Assembly: GCF_000218685.1 (NCBI RefSeq)
Contig: NW_006763291.1
Span: 1,706,308-1,770,307 of the forward strand
Source of the DNA: Serpula lacrymans var. lacrymans S7.9
Taxonomy: Eukaryota; Basidiomycota; Agaricomycetes; Boletales; Serpulaceae
DNA length: 64,000 nt
Direction: 5' to 3'
The notes under the pieces were generated by a model. It was not told the origin of the DNA. It ran no database searches and saw only the letters and a program-made list of their open reading frames with translations. Both the position numbers and the translations under genes were made by a program. Numbering within the stretch: position 1 is the stretch's first letter; every line of letters begins with the position of its first letter. Positions 20,612 through 31,858 of the stretch are shown here, piece after piece.

Positions 20612-21853
20612 TCAAACTTCAACTGTGGCACTAGCAAGTACCTCAGTGCTGGTGGTGAATGTGGATGCACTGGATGGATGAGTTGTCCTGTTGTGGAGGT
20701 GAATAACCTCAACACGTTCTCGTTGACAATAAGTGCAAATATGAGGGAAGACAAAACCGTAGAAGAGGGCGAGGACAAGTAACACTCCCACCACAATCTC
20801 AATGATGAGAGCTTCTTTAGTAATATAAAACCCTTCGAGCCAGGACATGTTAGGTGCTTGTGATGCTCGATGTAAGCATTTATGATGGAGTGAAGATGTG
20901 TTAGAATTGGGGTAGAATTTCTGGGCACTGGTGTGAACAATCGATAATGGCTGAGCTGATGGTGACGTGGGAAAATGATGATAGTGATGCATGGAAGTTC
21001 GAAGATAAGGAGTAATATCGGATGATATATTGATGGAAGGTTGATGCTCCACTCCTATTGTTGTGGAGAAGGATAAGTGAAGGGGCGGTGAGGATTCAAT
21101 CTCCCTTTCATCCTCTTGACTATTATTGCAAATAGTATGCATGAGTGTGCGATTATGGTGCATGAGTGTGCAATTATCAGGAGAAAGTGACGAAGCAATA
21201 GTAGCATTGGTAGAGGATGGTGATGGGGGTGAGTCACTGATATTTGAGGGTAACTGTTGACGTGAATATGGGGGTGGTGATTCAGAATCAGTGGATGAGC
21301 CATCATTAATTAATCCATTTCTATCATTGTGTATCGGCTCCGAATTGGATTCTTGTATTACCTCCACCGTCACATTGACTTGACCATTCATATCACATGG
21401 TCCATTTATATCTTCATCAGTGGGAATTGGAAATGACTCTGTTTGAGGAAAGAAGCAAATATGTGCAGTTCCTGAGTGACTGATAATAGATTGTGCTCTT
21501 CCAGGTCCATGATTCTGGTCAAATCGCAAATGAGCATTGAGCAGGACATAATCTGCATAAAGGTTGTGGTTTTCATTGAAGCCATGGTGTCCTCTCATGA
21601 CATAGTCTGAAGTTATTGAGAGTGAACTCATGTTGTGACGATATTGAAGGTTGTTCAGTAGACCAAAAATAGCAGACCTTTCATCTTCTCTGGTGGAGTG
21701 AATATAGTCAAAGAATGTTTCAAAGGTGCTGTCATGGGGGATAGGGATAGAGGCTTCAATAGTTTCTTCTAGACGGGTTTCCAGGTCTTCTGGTGCTCTG
21801 AGAGTACTAGAATTTTTGATTGAACCAATTGGGGAATTATCTGGAACAGGCAC
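20612..21853 (-). CDS. gypsy polyprotein spacer with a membrane segment
   Basis: 413 open codons between protease and RT. Most is Ser, Thr, Pro and His rich with no known fold. Near the C terminus, after MSWLEGFYITKEA, lies a hydrophobic stretch (LIIEIVVGVLLVLALFYGF) and then ICTYCQRERVEVIHLH. Gypsy pol proteins normally need no such membrane anchor here. It could be an accessory domain of this lineage; I do not recognise it. Confidence 0.5.
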   Translation of the reverse strand: MPVPDNSPIGSIKNSSTLRAPEDLETRLEETIEASIPIPHDSTFETFFDYIHSTREDERSAIFGLLNNLQYRHNMSSLSITSDYVMRGHHGFNENHNLYADYVLLNAHLRFDQNHGPGRAQSIISHSGTAHICFFPQTESFPIPTDEDINGPCDMNGQVNVTVEVIQESNSEPIHNDRNGLINDGSSTDSESPPPYSRQQLPSNISDSPPSPSSTNATIASSLSPDNCTLMHHNRTLMHTICNNSQEDEREIESSPPLHLSFSTTIGVEHQPSINISSDITPYLRTSMHHYHHFPTSPSAQPLSIVHTSAQKFYPNSNTSSLHHKCLHRASQAPNMSWLEGFYITKEALIIEIVVGVLLVLALFYGFVFPHICTYCQRERVEVIHLHNRTTHPSSASTFTTSTEVLASATVEV

Positions 21854-21933
21854 GGTTTCTTCTTCTGCAACAGCAGTTTCTGATTGATCGGTATTTCCAT
21901 CTTGATCTCCTCCATTGAAGTCATAGTCCGTGA

Positions 21934-22784
21934 CTAAGAAGCTGGATACTGTATTGGATACTCCAGATACTGGTTTGACATAATGAATAGGACGATGATC
22001 TGATGATACCTTGACTTCAAGAGCTGGGTTTTCGATTTTGCCATCCTTTCTGAAGATGAGATAAGTGCCATTAAGTCTCTCTTCAATGCTGACGTGGTTC
22101 CCATGCGTCCATGGTCATCCAAGAAGTAGATCGTATCCAGTATCTTTCCGAACAAAAATATTGGCATAAGTTTTGACTTCTCCACAGTATAAAGCCACAT
22201 TGTTGACTAAACCATCAAGTCTACCAAATCCTCCATTGCAATCTTTGACTACAGGTCGAATACTACTATCCATGGGAAGGCGAATGAGATTTTCCCAAAT
22301 AGTGCGACTGACTATATTGAGAGTAGACCCTGAATCAACAATAGCTGTAATAGTTTCGCCATTAGAGGTAACAGGGACACAAATAAGGTCGGCATGAGTG
22401 ATGGCAATAAGTGATTCAGCTGTCAAGCTTTGGGGCTTGTTGTCTAGTCCAAAATTAACGCGCTTGGGTTTCATCATTTCTTGGAGATTCTGGGAAACTT
22501 CTTTTGATAGACCAATGACATTACCAATAGATAGTGGGATAGGGGTGCTGAGAATTCGATCAATGATGGCTTTGGAGTCAAGATTCTGCGAAAGTGTAGA
22601 TGAAGTCTTGAGTTGTTTCTTCTGTTTATCAGCAGGGGGATTCTTCTTGGTGTTCTGGGAAGCATCTTCCATGATTACATCATCATTAGTGGGATCAAAG
22701 ATAGGCTGTGCAATATCAAAGATGTGTGGCTTTGATGGGGCAGGTGCTATGGTTGGAACAGCAGGCTTCTCTTCTTCTTGTTAG
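21934..22784 (-). pseudogene. gypsy gag C-terminus and aspartic protease
   Basis: The ORF 22672-22115 begins in a Lys-rich region and contains the protease active site in TAIVDSGSTLNIVSRTIWEN, then the flap and DTGYDLLLG. The reading continues after a frame change into RLNGTYLIFRK (to 21934). The gag body and any capsid domain are missing because LTR A abuts at 22782. Confidence 0.8.
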
Positions 22785-23091
22785 TTTTGGTGATTCTGCA
22801 CCTTTGTGCTACCTCTATATTTTCATTCCTTTCTCTATCTATCCCTCTACCATTCAGTACTGATTGTGCTCTCTATTATTTCGCCTTTGTGGCTGCTTTG
22901 TTTACCTTTGTTTACAAAACATCGGACAGTACTGCAGAGTCCAATGCTTCCTATTCTCTAGTTACTCACATTGGACTCTAGGTACTGTATACCTGTCATA
23001 CTCTCTAATAGTACAGTTACTCACATTGGACTCTAGTTCCAGTCCCTGATTGCTCTCAGCAAGTGGCTAGACACTTCCTTCAAGCTTTGCT
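22782..23091 (+). mobile_element. LTR A, 5' LTR of copia A, 3' end deleted
   Basis: Starts TGTTAGTTTTGG and matches the other A LTRs up to CAAGCTTTG. The last bases and most of the expected primer site are missing; the sequence jumps to CTCTAGCC, which in the T element lies inside the primer-binding site. A deletion of about 26 bp between short TTTG/TGTG repeats would explain this. Confidence 0.8.
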
Positions 23092-24240
23092 CTAGCCATC
23101 TTCCTGACCTCATATCTCACCATCCAAGCGTCCTACTGCTTATCCATCGTAACCATCGTCTTCTGGGACTCCTATTATCCCATCCATCACCTCAGATTAC
23201 TCTGATCTCATCCTGATCTCCAACAACAACTCCTTGTTGCAAGTTACCCCCATTTTGGACGCTTTTTTGGTCTTATCTGCATCATATCTCATCCAATCCT
23301 TATCTGATCGTCCCCAAACTTCTACCATCGTCTTCTACGGCCTAAATAACCCTAGGAGACCTGTCAGAGCGGTTGGATTTGAGCTGGATCTTTCTGTGAG
23401 CCTTCATCATCATTTGATCACCTTTTGGCCCCCTACTCCATATCTCCACATCCTGTGCTCGGATCTTGGCCCTATTTGAGCCATCTAGTACCCTATACTA
23501 TCGCACTCTACACCCTCAATTTGGGGGCAATCCATCCACTCCATCACCCTCTGTGAAGTTCGCATTTTTGGCACTTTCACCCCTATTGCACCCCTATTGC
23601 ATATCTCCACATCCTGTGCTTCACTTCTTGCGATATTTGGGCCATCTATTGCTCTATATAAACGTTCCATATACCTCTGATTAGGGGGGAATCCATCCAT
23701 CCTATCTGTCTCTGCATCATTTTCGACTTTTTGCCCTATTTTTCGCTTTTTGGCATATCTGGTGTGTGCATAAAGCTCCAATCTTCTCTGCTCTGTCCAT
23801 TATCAGATAGAACAAGCCTATAGACTGTGAAGCTCGCCTGCATTGCCTCAGTTTGCTGTTGCCTAGAGCCTCTCTCAGTCTGCGGTGTTTGGGGAGCTTA
23901 AGTCACTTTGTTGACTCATATACAAGCCCTATTAACCAACACTGTCTCGAGGCGATTTCTCTGTTAATATCAGTGTGGTATTGTGAAAGGGGAACACAGG
24001 CGTAACCCTGTAGCAGCACTAGGAAGCCTTAGCACCCTCCTGGATCGCTTTTGGACGCTTTTTGGACCCTATTTGGACCTATCCTTGCGCTTTCTGACCC
24101 TCTCCATATCCTCTCTCTACCGCCTCACCATCTTATCTGCTCGCCTCCTACTGTTGCCCATCGCCTTTGCCACTGTTCTATCGCCTATAGCCGTCTCCTA
24201 CATCATTTATCTTTGCTCTATCGTCTTATACAACACCCAT
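23085..24240 (+). other. non-coding leader of copia A
   Basis: About 1.15 kb with no good ORF, running from the LTR to the gag ATG at 24241. The part 23085-23870 is clearly related to the internal region of the T element (reverse strand of 52173-52790). The last 100 bp before the ATG (from about 24140) is also found at 35120-35215 upstream of the gag fragment there. Confidence 0.65.
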
Positions 24241-26906
24241 CATGTCTGACTCTGACCCAAAGTTCCATCCCTTGTCTGGCACTAACTACCCCCAGTGGAG
24301 TGGTGAAATGCAAGCTTGGTTGATGACCAAAGGGACTGTGGAGGCTTGTCTCTGGTGCTGAAAAGTGTCCTGGGACTGACGCTGAAGCAATAGAGAAATG
24401 GGAGTTGAGAGCTGAAAAGGCTGCTGGTGCATTATACCTCAATGTCACCAAAGAGCAGCGCATCCATCTTGATGGCATCATTGATGATCCTGTCAAGATC
24501 TGGGAGAAACTGGCCATTGTGCACGTCTCTAAGAAGCCTGGGACGAGATTTAACGCCTATGACGACTTCTTCTCTATCAGAAAGAAGGAGGACGAGTCCC
24601 TGCAGTCTCTCATGACCAGGATTGATGAAGGCATGCATCAGATTCAAAATCTTCGTCCTACAGGCTTCTCATTGTCTGAATTGGACGATGAATTGACATG
24701 CATGGCCATGATTAGGGCGCTTCCTGATCAATATGCCCACTTCACTTCATCTCTACTACTTCTGGGCACCTTGGACAAGACCCAGCTCAGGGATGCTTTC
24801 CTTGCTGAAGAGGTCAATCGCCGTCGTCGTGCTCAAGTCGATTCTGCCTTGCATTCTTCGTCTACCACTGCCAATAGCACCTGCACCCATCCTAACTGCC
24901 ATCATTGCAACCAATCCACCACCTCTACTCGCATTCAGTGTGATTTCTGTGGTTTACTTGGTCATACCCAGGATAAATGCCACAGATATGTTATCAGTCG
25001 CCAACAGGCGGTGGAGGGCGCTAAGAATCGCTACAAGCGTGGCAATAAGGCTCAGGCAGGCCCCAGCAACTCTGAGAATACCTCTCAGCAGCCCAAATCT
25101 TCGCCCAACAATGCCAATTCATCTACTGTGGTCACTGAATCAGCTGGAAATGCAAGTCTTCGTTCCATTCATCCCTCTGATCCTCACTGCCCTCTCCAAC
25201 TTGATGCTGACGTTGATTGGAATGCAGACACAGGCGCCACTTCTCATATGACACCTCATCGTCATTGGGTGCACCACTATACCCCATATTGTGTGCCAAT
25301 CAAGCTGGCTGATCACACTGTCGTCTATTCAGCTGGTGTTGGTACTGTGGTGTTTAATCCTGTGATGAATGGCAAAGTGGCTAGGGCTGTGGAATTCTCT
25401 AGAGTGCTCCATGTACCAGATCTTCGAAATAATCTCCTCTCAGTCTTGTATTTAACTCGTCAAAGTGGTTTCAATGTCACCATTTCGTCTCATTCCATGT
25501 CCTTTATGCGTGACAACACTCTCTTGTTCACTGCAACTATCAATGACAACAATGCAGCATTCCTTGATGGATCTACTGCTGCTTGTGTTGAATTGGGACA
25601 TTTTACTGCGACTATACCACTTGATTTGACGCTCTGGCATCGCAGATTGGCTCATCACCATCATGCTGATGTCAAGAGACTGATACAGAGAGATCTGGTC
25701 ACTGGGCTGACACTGGACTCCAAGGCTGCTCCTGATCCTGTCTGTGAACCGTGCTTGTCTGGCAAGATGCATGCCAATCCATTCCCCTCATCTGATACTC
25801 GCTCTGCTCATCCTTTGGACCTCATCCACTCTGATGTTCACCAAGTCTCTTCCCCCACATTCTCTGGTTATCGCTACTGGGTCACCTTCATTGATGATCA
25901 CAGTCGATTCCGTGTTGTTGTGCCTCTCAAGGCCAAGTCAGATGTCTTTGATGCTTTCAAGAGATTCAAGGCTTATGCTGAGACTCAATTGGAGCGCAAA
26001 ATCAAGGCTCTGCGTGATGACAAAGGGGGAGAGTACATGTCCAAGGAATTTGAGCAATTCACAGATGACCACGGGATTGTGAGACAGCATACCACCAGGA
26101 ATCGTCCTCAGCAGAACGGTGTGGCAGAGCGAGCAAACAGACTTCTGACTGAGCGTATCACTGCCATGTTATCAGAGTCTGGATTGCCTAATAGCTTTTG
26201 GGGTGAATGTCTGTCCGCTTTGGTGCATGTCTGGAACAGGTGTCCCACTGATGCAGTGGCCCATGCCACTCCCTTTGAGCTGTGGTATGGACGCAAGCCT
26301 GACATGTCTCACCTTCGCGTTTGGGGCTGCACTGCCTATGTGCATGTACAAAAGGACAAGAGGGGCGTCTTTGGCTCTCATATGGAGAAATGTGTGTTCA
26401 TTGGTTACCCTGAGGGGTACAAGGGATGGAAGTTCTACAATCCTACCACCAAGCGCACTGTTATCTCTGAGAGAGCTGATTTTGATGAGCGCTACTTCCC
26501 TGGCTTGAAGAGGTCTTCTGACAATGTCCCACCTCCAGCTCCACCTCCTACTCCACCTGCGCTATCCATGCCATTGGGCCTGATTGAGGATGTGCCTGCA
26601 CCAGGTCCAGGGGGAGATATGGGCCCACCAGCTGCGCTTCAGCAGCCTCAGCCATTGCCTGACAATGGGCCTCATTTGGACCTTGATCCAGAACCTCCTG
26701 TAAATCAGCCTCCTGTACTCCCAGACCAACCTCTTCATCGCTCACCTTCTCCTGACTTGCCTATTGCACTGAGACGCCCTGCAAGGGCTAGGAGACCACC
26801 TAGACCATGGTGGCTTCAACACAGACAACCTACTCCTGCCATTGAGAGTGGTGACAGTGATTCTGAGGCAGTTGATGATGAAGTGGCACACTTTGGAGAC
26901 TGCTGA
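24241..26906 (+). pseudogene. copia A gag, protease and integrase
   Basis: The start MSDSDPKFHPLSGTNYPQW is at 24241. A one-base insertion near 24329 (compare 35216-35866) breaks the frame early, and the long ORF resumes at 24405. In order: gag, CCHC knuckle CDFCGLLGHTQDKC, protease DTGATSHMT, pre-integrase LDLTLWHRRLAHHHH ... CEPCLSGK, integrase core (PLDLIHSDVH; TFIDDHSRF; LRDDKGGEYMS; RPQQNGVAERANR), then a Pro-rich linker. It ends with stops at 26904-26906 and 26910-26912, produced by small deletions compared with copy B. Confidence 0.92.
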
Positions 26907-26907
26907 G

Positions 26908-27954
26908 CCTAGTCATTTGCAGATGCAATGAAGCGTCCTGATGCAGATAAATGGAGAGAAGCAGCCATGGCAGAGCTTCAAGCTCATGAGCGCATGTACT
27001 TGGCAGAGCTTCAAGCTCATGAGCGCAATGGTACTTGGTCACTAGTGGAACTACCTCTTGGAGTCAAGGCTATTAGTGGCAAGTGGGTCTTTAAGATCAA
27101 GCACAACTCTGATGGCTCCATTGAGCGCTACAAGGCCAGATATGTGGCTAAAGGTTACAACCAGCGCCCTGGCTTTCACTTCCTTGAAATATTTGCACCC
27201 ACTGTTTGCATCTCATCTATCTGAGTTATCCTTGCCATTGCAGCCATCCACAACCTCCATTTGCGCTCCATTGACATTTCCCATGCACCAGCCAGAGGGA
27301 TTCCATCAGGGTCCTCGCAATCTTGTTTGCCAGTTGGACAAGGCCATCTATGGGACAAAGCAGGGAGGCAGAATGTGGAACCAGAAGATGCACACTGTGC
27401 TTGAAAAACTCGGATTCAAGCGTACTTATTCAGACTCTGCCATCTATGTCTTTAACAGAGCTGATGTGCGCATTATCCTGCCTGTCTTTGTTGATGACAT
27501 GACACTGGCATCCACTTCTACTTCTGCACTTGACCAAGCTGTCAAGGATCTCTCCCAGCACTTCAAGCTTCGTGATCTTGGCCCTACTTCCTACCTACTT
27601 GGCATATCCATCACCAGAGACATCAGCAATTGCACTATATCCTTGTCCCAACATCAGTACACTCTGGACATTCTGGAGCGCTTTGGCATGAAGGACTGCA
27701 AACCTGGGTCCACTCCCATGGATCCTGGTTTGCGCCTTACCAAGGACATGTCTCACAAGACATCCAGTGATGCTGCTTTGATGAAAGACATTCCCTATCT
27801 TGCTGCTGTTGGTGCTCTGATGTATTTGGCCACCACCACTCGTCCTGACATTGCCTACACTGTTGGAGTCCTTGCCAGATATAACTCTAATCCTGGTCTC
27901 ACTCACTGGAGTGCTGTCAAGCACTTATTCCGCTACTTGGCAAGGCACCCTTGA
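26908..27954 (+). pseudogene. copia A reverse transcriptase, broken
   Basis: Contains GVKAISGKWVFKIKHNSDGS, RYVAKGYNQRPGFHF, LDKAIYGTKQGGRMWNQKMH and the catalytic VFVDDMTLAS. Defects: a TGA at 27222-27224 where copy B has AGA, a 33-bp tandem duplication near 26965-27025 (AELQAHER twice), and a deletion after DISHA that removes the usual segment between palm motifs and shifts the frame. The deletion is shared with copy B. Confidence 0.9.
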
Positions 27955-28474
27955 TCACTCCCTTGTCCTTGGTCCTGATCCCAATTCCACTGAACTCTTC
28001 ACCGCTTTCTCTGATGCTGATCATGGTGGTGACAAGGACTCTGGTCGTTCTACTGGTGCTTACATTGTCAAGATTGGATCTGGTGCTGTCTCTTGGAGTT
28101 CCAAGCTTCAGAACACTGTTGCTCTGTCCACCACTGAGGCAGAATATATTGCTGCTGTTGAAGCTGGCAAGGAGATCTGCTGGATGCAAAATCTGCTGAA
28201 GGAAATGGGCTATCCTATCACCTTTCCTTCCGCCCTTCACATTGACAACCAATCTGCCATCTCTGTGTCCAAGAATCCTGAACACCATGGTCAAATGAAG
28301 CACCTTGATTTACGCTGGCATTGGTTGAAAGATATTGTTGACTCTGGGCAGATTGCTCCTACCTTTGTTCCCACTGCTGAAATGCCTGCTGACTTGTTGA
28401 CCAAGGCTCTTGCCAAGCCTAAAGTCAAAGTGTTCAGGAAGATGATGGGACTGATTAGAGCAGGGGGGAGCTGA
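27851..28474 (+). pseudogene. copia A RNase H
   Basis: Carries AFSDADHGGDKDSGRSTGAY, VALSTTEAEYIAAVEAGKE, HIDNQSAISVSKNPEHHG and DLLTKALAK, the normal copia end. It is out of frame with RT because of one extra base near 27940; copy B has the same frameshift. The ORF ends 29 bp before the 3' LTR; a purine tract (CAGGGGGGAG) directly precedes the LTR. Confidence 0.9.
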
Positions 28475-28503
28475 TGCTTGGGAGGTGCAGCATCAGGGGG
28501 GAG

Positions 28504-28823
28504 TGTTAGTTTTGGTGATTCTGCACCTTTGTGCTACCTCTATATTTTCATTCCTTTCTCTATCTATCCCTCTACCATTCAGTATTGATTGTGTTCTCTA
28601 TTATTCCGCCTTTGTGGCTGCTTTGTTTACCTTTGTTTACAAAACATCGGACAGTACTGCAGAGTCCAATGCTTCCTATTCTCTAGTTACTCACATTGGA
28701 CTCTAGGTACTGTATACCTGTCATACTCTCTAATAATAAAGTTACTCACATTGGACTCTAGTTCCAGTCCCTGATTGCTCTCAGCAAGTGGCTAGACACT
28801 TCCTTCAAGCTTTGTTCTTAATA
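28504..28823 (+). mobile_element. LTR A, 3' LTR of copia A
   Basis: 320 bp, TGTTAGTTTTGG ... TTCTTAATA. It is the mirror of 29139-29458; coordinates of matching bases sum to 57962. Confidence 0.93.
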
Positions 28824-28949
28824 AAAAAGGCAATATTAATTACTATTCCACGTGGCACTGTGCCTGTGTGGCGCAAAAGCAAGTCTTTTTGAATATTTGC
28901 TTCATTATTGACACCTGTCCATGCTACCAATCAACTTTGGTGCATGACA
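28824..28949 (-). repeat. gypsy-type end fragment G
   Basis: On - it starts TGTCATGCACCAAAG and ends at a T run after ATTGCC. The same roughly 125-bp piece with the same end point occurs at 52052-52172, and forms part of the longer gypsy copies at 16576-16708 (-) and 54894-55015 (+). Confidence 0.75.
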
Positions 28950-29138
28950 GCGTTGCAATAGGGATATTGTTTTGTTTGAACAGTCACATTGGATTTCTAG
29001 TCCAAGGATGTATTTTGCTTCTCCAAGGTCCCGCATTTTGAATATGGATTCAAATTTGGCTTTTGTGATATCCATGAACTTTCGGGATGAAGCTCCTAGG
29101 AGGAGGTCATCTACATAGACAACAACAAAGCATATTTG
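28950..29138 (-). pseudogene. copia RT fragment of another family (F)
   Basis: Reads CFVVVYVDDLLLGASSRKF and MRDLGEAKYILGLEIQCDC. The YVDD motif and following LLG block are copia RT, distinct from elements A and E. LTR A of copy B interrupts it at 29139. Confidence 0.85.
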
Positions 29139-29458
29139 TGTTAAGAACACAGCTTAAAGGAAGTGTCTAGCCACTTGCTGAGAGCAATCAGGGACTGGAA
29201 CTAGAGTCCAATGTGAGTAACTTTATTATTAGAGAGTATGACAGGTATACAGTACCTAGAGTCCAATGTGAGTAACTAGAGAATAGGAAGCATTGGACTC
29301 TGCAGTACTGTCCGATGTTTTGTAAACAAAGGTAAACAAAGCAGCCACAAAGGCGGAATAATAGAGAACACAATCAATACTGAATGGTAGAGGGATAGAT
29401 AGAGAAAGGAATGAAAATATAGAGGTAGCACAAAGGTGCAGAATCACCAAAACTAACA
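29139..29458 (-). mobile_element. LTR A, 3' LTR of copia B
   Basis: 320 bp on -, TGTTAGTTTTGG ... GTTCTTAACA. It keeps the canonical CA end, unlike the A copy. No matching duplication can be tested because the other end of B is lost. Confidence 0.92.
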
Positions 29459-29487
29459 CTCCCCCCTGATGCTGCACCTCCCAAGCA

Positions 29488-31640
29488 TCAGCTCCCCCCT
29501 GCTCTAATCAGTCCCATCATCTTCCTGAACACTTTGACTTTAGGCTTGGCAAGAGCCTTGGTCAACAAGTCAGCAGGCATTTCAGCAGTGGGAACAAAGG
29601 TAGGAGCAATCTGCCCAGAGTCAACAATATCTTTCAACCAATGCCAGCGTAAATCAAGGTGCTTCATTTGACCATGGTGTTCAGGATTCTTGGACACAGA
29701 GATGGCAGATTGGTTGTCAATGTGAAGGGCGGAAGGAAAGGTGATAGGATAGCCCATTTCCTTCAGCAGATTTTGCATCCAGCAGATCTCCTTGCCAGCT
29801 TCAACAGCAGCAATATATTCTGCCTCAGTGGTGGACAGAGCAACAGTGTTCTGAAGCTTGGAACTCCAAGAGACAGCACCAGATCCAATCTTGACAATGT
29901 AAGCACCAGTAGAACGACCAGAGTCCTTGTCACCACCATGATCAGCATCAGAGAAAGCGGTGAAGAGTTCAGTGGAATTGGGATCAGGACCAAGGACAAG
30001 GGAGTGATCAAGGGTGCCTTGCCAAGTAGCGGAATAAGTGCTTGACAGCACTCCAGTGAGTGAGACCAGGATTAGAGTTATATCTGGCAAGGACTCCAAC
30101 AGTGTAGGCAATGTCAGGACGAGTGGTGGTGGCCAAATACATCAGAGCACCAACAGCAGCAAGATAGGGAATGTCTTTCATCAAAGCAGCATCACTGGAT
30201 GTCTTGTGAGACATGTCCTTGGTAAGGCGCAAACCAGGATCCATGGGAGTGGACCCAGGTTTGCAGTCCTTCATGCCAAAGCGCTCCAGAATGTCCAGAG
30301 TGTACTGATGTTGGGACAAGGATATAGTGCAATTGCTGATGTCTCTGGTGATGGATATGCCAAGTAGGTAGGAAGTAGGGCCAAGATCACGAAGCTTGAA
30401 GTGCTGGGAGAGATCCTTGACAGCTTGGTCAAGTGCAGAAGTAGAAGTGGATGCCAGTGTCATGTCATCAACAAAGACAGGCAGGATAATGCGCACATCA
30501 GCTCTGTTAAAGACATAGATGGCAGAGTCTGAATAAGTACGCTTGAATCCGAGTTTTTCAAGCACAGTGTGCATCTTCTGGTTCCACATTCTGCCTCCCT
30601 GCTTTGTCCCATAGATGGCCTTGTCCAACTGGCAAACAAGATTGCGAGGACCCTGATGGAATCCCTCTGGCTGGTGCATGGGAAATGTCAATGGAGCGCA
30701 AATGGAGGTTGTGGATGGCTGCAATGGCAAGGATAACTCTGATAGATGAGATGCAAACAGTGGGTGCAAATATTTCAAGGAAGTGAAAGCCAGGGCGCTG
30801 GTTGTAACCTTTAGCCACATATCTGGCCTTGTAGCGCTCAATGGAGCCATCAGAGTTGTGCTTGATCTTAAAGACCCACTTGCCACTAATAGCCTTGACT
30901 CCAAGAGGTAGTTCCACTAGTGACCAAGTACCATTGCGCTCATGAGCTTGAAGCTCTGCCATGGCTGCTTCTCTCCATTTATCTGCATCAGGACGCTTCA
31001 TTGCATCTGCAAATGACCTAGGCTCAGCAGAGTCTCCAAAGTGTGCCACTTCATCATCAACTGCCTCAGAATCACTGTCACCACTCTCAATGGCAGGAGT
31101 AGGTTGTCTGTGTTGAAGCCACCATGGTCTAGGTGGTCTCCTAGCCCTTGCAGGGCGTCTCAGTGCAATAGGCAAGTCAGGAGAAGGTGAGCGATGAAGA
31201 GGGTGATCCGGAAGCTCAAGAGGTTGATTCACAGGTGGTTTTGCATCAAGGTCCAAATCAGGCCCATCATCAGGCAAGTGCTGAGGTTGGTGAAGTACAG
31301 CTGGTGGGCCCATATCTCCCCCTGGACCTGGTGCAGGGACATCCTCAATCAGGCCCAATGGCATGGATAGCAAAGGTGGAGTAGGAGGTGGAGGTGGGAC
31401 ATTGTCAGAAGACCTTTTCAAGACAGGGAAGTAGCGCTCATCAAAATCAGCTCTCTCAGAGATAACAGTGCACTTGGTGGTAGGATTGTAGAATTTCCAT
31501 CCCTTGTAACCCTCAGGGTACCCAATGAACACACACTTCTCCATATGAGAGCCAAAGACGCCCCTCTTGTCATTTTGCACATGCACATAAGCAGTACAGC
31601 CCCAAATGCGAAGGTGAGACATGTCAGGCTTTTTAGAATA
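29488..31640 (-). pseudogene. copia B: integrase end, RT and RNase H (inverted copy)
   Basis: RNase H (30111-29488) and RT (30904-30008) match copy A at mirrored positions without net indels. The ORF 31784-30558 holds the integrase tail (KPDMSHLRIWGCTAYVHVQN), linker and RT N-terminus (MAELQAHERNGTWSLVELPL), fused at its start to LTR T sequence. It shares with copy A the RT deletion and the RNase H frameshift but lacks the TGA and the 33-bp duplication. The integrase and linker segments differ from A by many substitutions, whereas RT to LTR is nearly identical. The 5' part of the element is missing. Confidence 0.9.
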
Positions 31641-31858
31641 TACTCTGACATACCAATACTCCATAGGATAATACCTCTGATTTGTAAGCCAGCCCAGTAT
31701 GCAGCAGCTATTCTGTGTAAGACGTCCGTGGTTGCATGTCATGTTTAAGATCCTACATTGTATAATCTTGGCCATATAGCTCAATTGATAGAGCAGCTGG
31801 CATGTATCCAGAAGGTTCCAGGTTCAATCCCTGGTCTGGTCATTATCCAATTTTATCA
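31632..31858 (+). mobile_element. LTR T, copy 2
   Basis: Nearly complete; the first bases of TGTTAGAATA are lost at the junction with the copia B integrase segment. It ends ATCCAATTTTATCA. A tRNA-like unit with A and B boxes occupies 31770-31842. The flanks do not match, so it sits at a rearrangement junction. Confidence 0.85.
31770..31842 (+). ncRNA. tRNA-like sequence in LTR T, copy 2
   Basis: 73 nt, differing from 18709-18781 at two sites (GATAG in the D loop region and TATCC after the anticodon). A and B boxes and TTTT are kept. Confidence 0.7.

Larger units (their letters stand above)
16013..22781 (-). mobile_element. Ty3/gypsy element, copy 1, lacking gag end
   Basis: Coding order on - is protease, a long spacer ORF, reverse transcriptase, RNase H, zinc-finger integrase: the Ty3/gypsy order. 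It is cut at the gag side by LTR A (22782) and at the other end by repeat C (16012). A 228-bp LTR of family T is inserted in the RNase H domain. Bases 16013-18797 repeat almost exactly, inverted, at 52791-55575. Several stops make it non-autonomous. Confidence 0.88.
27040..30922. repeat. large palindrome formed by copia A and B
   Basis: Arms 27040-28823 and 29139-30922 mirror one another about position 28981; independent ORFs and LTR ends all give a coordinate sum of 57962, so there is no net indel. The spacer of 315 bp holds fragments G and F. Such an arrangement could form a cruciform or double-stranded RNA if read through. Confidence 0.85.
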
